64,000 bases of DNA, taken from positions 1-64,000 of the forward strand of contig JADKBN010000029.1 of assembly GCA_016715065.1 (NCBI GenBank), given 5' to 3'. This DNA is from Fibrobacterota bacterium. Lineage in GTDB: Bacteria; Fibrobacterota; Fibrobacteria; UBA5070. Within the stretch, counting starts at the first letter, position 1, and each line of letters starts with the position of its first letter. Positions 62,364-64,000 of this stretch are shown here, piece after piece. Position numbers and translations under genes: made by a program. Below the pieces are notes generated by a model that searched no databases, was not told the DNA's origin, and saw nothing but the letters and a program-made list of their open reading frames with translations.

Positions 62364-63827
62364 ATGACAGACATCACCGAAGCACTCACCTTCGACGACG
62401 TGCTCCTCGTCCCCTCGTACAGCGAAGTGCTGCCTGCCTATACGTCCGTCGCCACGGAATTGTTCCCGGGATTTTCCTTGAACATTCCCATCCTGAGCGC
62501 TCCGATGGACACCGTCACCCGCGCCGAGCTCGCCATCGCGCTTGCCTGCCAGGGGGGCCTGGGGGTCATCCACAAGAACCTCAAGCCCGCGGAGCAGGCC
62601 GCGGACGTGGTGCGGGTGAAGCGGTGGCAGTCGGGCGTGGTGGACCATCCGGTCACGTTGTCGCCGGAAGATCCCATCCAAAAAGCTTTCGAGATCATGG
62701 CCACCCGCAAGATCTCGGGATTTCCCGTCTGCGACGCATCCGGCAAGTTGGTGGGCATCCTTACCAATCGCGATCTGCGCTTGTCCAAACGCCAGGGCGG
62801 AAACGTCCGCGAGCTGATGACCTCGCAAAACCTGGTGACGGCCGCTCCCGGAGTGACCTTGGAAAAGGCGCGCGAGCTTTTGCACAGCCATCGCATCGAA
62901 AAGCTTCCGCTGGTCGACAAAAAGGGCGTGCTCAAGGGATTGATCACCTTCACGGACATCAACAAACGAGTGGATTTCCCGCAGTCGCTTCTGGACGACA
63001 AGGGCCGACTGCGAGTGGGAGCGGCGATCGGGGTCGGACCTGACTCCGTGGAACGTGCGGAGGCCTTGGCCGAAGCCGGGGTGGATCTTCTCACGGTGGA
63101 TACCGCCCACGGCCACTCAAAGGGCGTGATCGACATGGTCAAGACCTTGAAAAAACGCTGGCCATCGCTTGCCGTGGTTGCAGGCAACGTGGTCACTCCG
63201 GAAGCAGTCACCGCCCTGGCCAAGGCCGGTGCGGACGTGGTCAAAGTGGGCATAGGGCCTGGCTCCATCTGCACCACCCGCGTGGTGGCGGGCGTCGGAT
63301 ACCCTCAGCTTTCCGCCGTCTTGGCGTGCTCCCCCGCCGCGAAGAAGGCAGGAGTGGGGCTGATCGCCGACGGAGGGATCAAATATTCCGGCGACGTCGC
63401 CAAGGCCCTGGCGGCCGGTGCCAACGCGGTCATGATGGGCTCCATCTTCGCGGGCACCGACGAATCCCCCGGCGAGATCGTGCTGTTGGAAGGCAGATCC
63501 TACAAGAGCTACCGCGGGATGGGATCGCTCGGCGCCATGCAGGAAGGGTCCAAGGATCGCTATTTCCAGTCGGACATCACCGACGCCCGGAAATTCGTAC
63601 CGGAGGGAATCGAAGGTCAGGTGGCCTATCGCGGCCCCCTTCGCGACACGGTCCACCAGCTCGTGGGTGGTCTGCGCACGTCTTTGCACTACTGCGGCGC
63701 ATCCTCCATTCCCGAACTCCACAAGAAGGCGAGGTTCGTGCGCATCACCGGCGCGGGGTTGCGCGAAAGCCACCCCCACGACGTGCAGATCACCAAAGAA
63801 GCGCCGAACTACCATCCAGGAACCTGA
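62364..63827 (+). CDS. guaB: Inosine-5'-monophosphate dehydrogenase
   Basis: 487 aa from ATG 62364. It oxidises IMP to XMP with NAD+, the committed step to GMP. The N-terminal TFDDVLLVPSYSEV, an inserted CBS pair (~95-205), catalytic Cys in GIGPGSICTTR, and the flap YRGMGSLGAM are all present. Normal length. Its stop shares one base with the next start (TGATG). Confidence 0.97.
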   Translation: MTDITEALTFDDVLLVPSYSEVLPAYTSVATELFPGFSLNIPILSAPMDTVTRAELAIALACQGGLGVIHKNLKPAEQAADVVRVKRWQSGVVDHPVTLSPEDPIQKAFEIMATRKISGFPVCDASGKLVGILTNRDLRLSKRQGGNVRELMTSQNLVTAAPGVTLEKARELLHSHRIEKLPLVDKKGVLKGLITFTDINKRVDFPQSLLDDKGRLRVGAAIGVGPDSVERAEALAEAGVDLLTVDTAHGHSKGVIDMVKTLKKRWPSLAVVAGNVVTPEAVTALAKAGADVVKVGIGPGSICTTRVVAGVGYPQLSAVLACSPAAKKAGVGLIADGGIKYSGDVAKALAAGANAVMMGSIFAGTDESPGEIVLLEGRSYKSYRGMGSLGAMQEGSKDRYFQSDITDARKFVPEGIEGQVAYRGPLRDTVHQLVGGLRTSLHYCGASSIPELHKKARFVRITGAGLRESHPHDVQITKEAPNYHPGT

Positions 63828-64000
63828 TGGAGGCCTGGGCACCGTCCTGGATCCCGCCACTGGTGGGAAATCCCGTCCCGCTGGGACGGACCGTGTTCCT
63901 TTCCGACCTGCACTTGGGCATGGGGCGAGAAGAACCGTCGCGGCGAGCGGACCTGGCGGCGTTGCTGGAGGAGCTTCCCGGAAACGCCGATGATCTGGTG
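63827..64000 (+). CDS. Metallophosphoesterase, LpxH-like (partial, cut by the window end)
   Basis: The first 58 codons only. After a short N-terminal extension comes TVFLSDLHLGMG, the DxH metal-binding motif of the calcineurin-like family as found in UDP-2,3-diacylglucosamine hydrolase (lipid A synthesis), followed by a helix (RRADLAALLEEL). The rest lies beyond the window, so the exact function is open. Confidence 0.7.
   Translation, partial: MEAWAPSWIPPLVGNPVPLGRTVFLSDLHLGMGREEPSRRADLAALLEELPGNADDLV

Overview
The window most likely comes from a member of Fibrobacterota or a close relative. The main clue is a lipoprotein at 3452-4495 whose C-terminal half matches the Fibrobacter succinogenes major paralogous domain (conserved blocks around WIGSQHWMAQNL, YGRLYTW and CPGGWHIP). 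The multi-kilobase secreted Ig/PKD/carbohydrate-binding-like proteins and the GC-rich, Gram-negative gene set (MlaC, TolC, LpxH-like) fit this. The assignment is an inference from protein families, not a phylogeny.

Layout. (1) 11-2624: a decayed IS21-family insertion sequence (istA, istB) with multi-copy terminal repeats. (2) 2625-3451: no convincing gene. (3) 3452-28623, all on the minus strand: an accessory locus. Read in transcription order it has a DUF2059 periplasmic protein, a secreted protein of about 1,200 aa, a giant modular protein of about 3,600 aa, an Rhs/YD-repeat protein with its own Sec signal peptide and a C-terminal HNH-nuclease toxin tip, a small immunity candidate, and three lipoproteins. 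Several reading frames here are broken at short homopolymers, and a 1.2 kb stretch at 23285-24519 is low-complexity (G41, C13). (4) 29260-32427: a helicase IV (HelD)-like helicase with a nuclease-like insertion and a C-terminal zinc ribbon, bracketed by two similar segments that each carry a strong terminator. (5) 32574-34258: a coupled MoeB/ThiF-like E1 enzyme and JAMM peptidase. (6) 34356-64000: mostly dense core genome.

The core genome contains glyA, a hybrid histidine kinase, a trehalose-phosphatase-like HAD protein and a dihydrouridine synthase. A minus-strand run follows (tolC-like, mlaC-like, a membrane protein, a PfkB kinase, ptsP, a radical SAM protein). Next is another minus-strand run (rnhB, a SprT-like peptidase, a Phd/PIN toxin-antitoxin pair). 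The plus strand then carries a tightly coupled macromolecular-synthesis/stringent-response run (dnaG-rpoD-rel-DUF4388-hypothetical), the tryptophan genes trpEGDC with a BASS-type transporter, an HDOD signalling protein on the minus strand, guaB and the start of an LpxH-like phosphoesterase.

Many neighbouring genes overlap by ATGA, GTGA, TTGA or TGATG junctions, so translational coupling appears to be the normal arrangement here. This also fixes many start codons, including GTG and TTG starts. The most interesting material is the giant secreted Rhs locus, the E1-JAMM pair and the flanked HelD cassette. No rRNA, tRNA or CRISPR array was seen.
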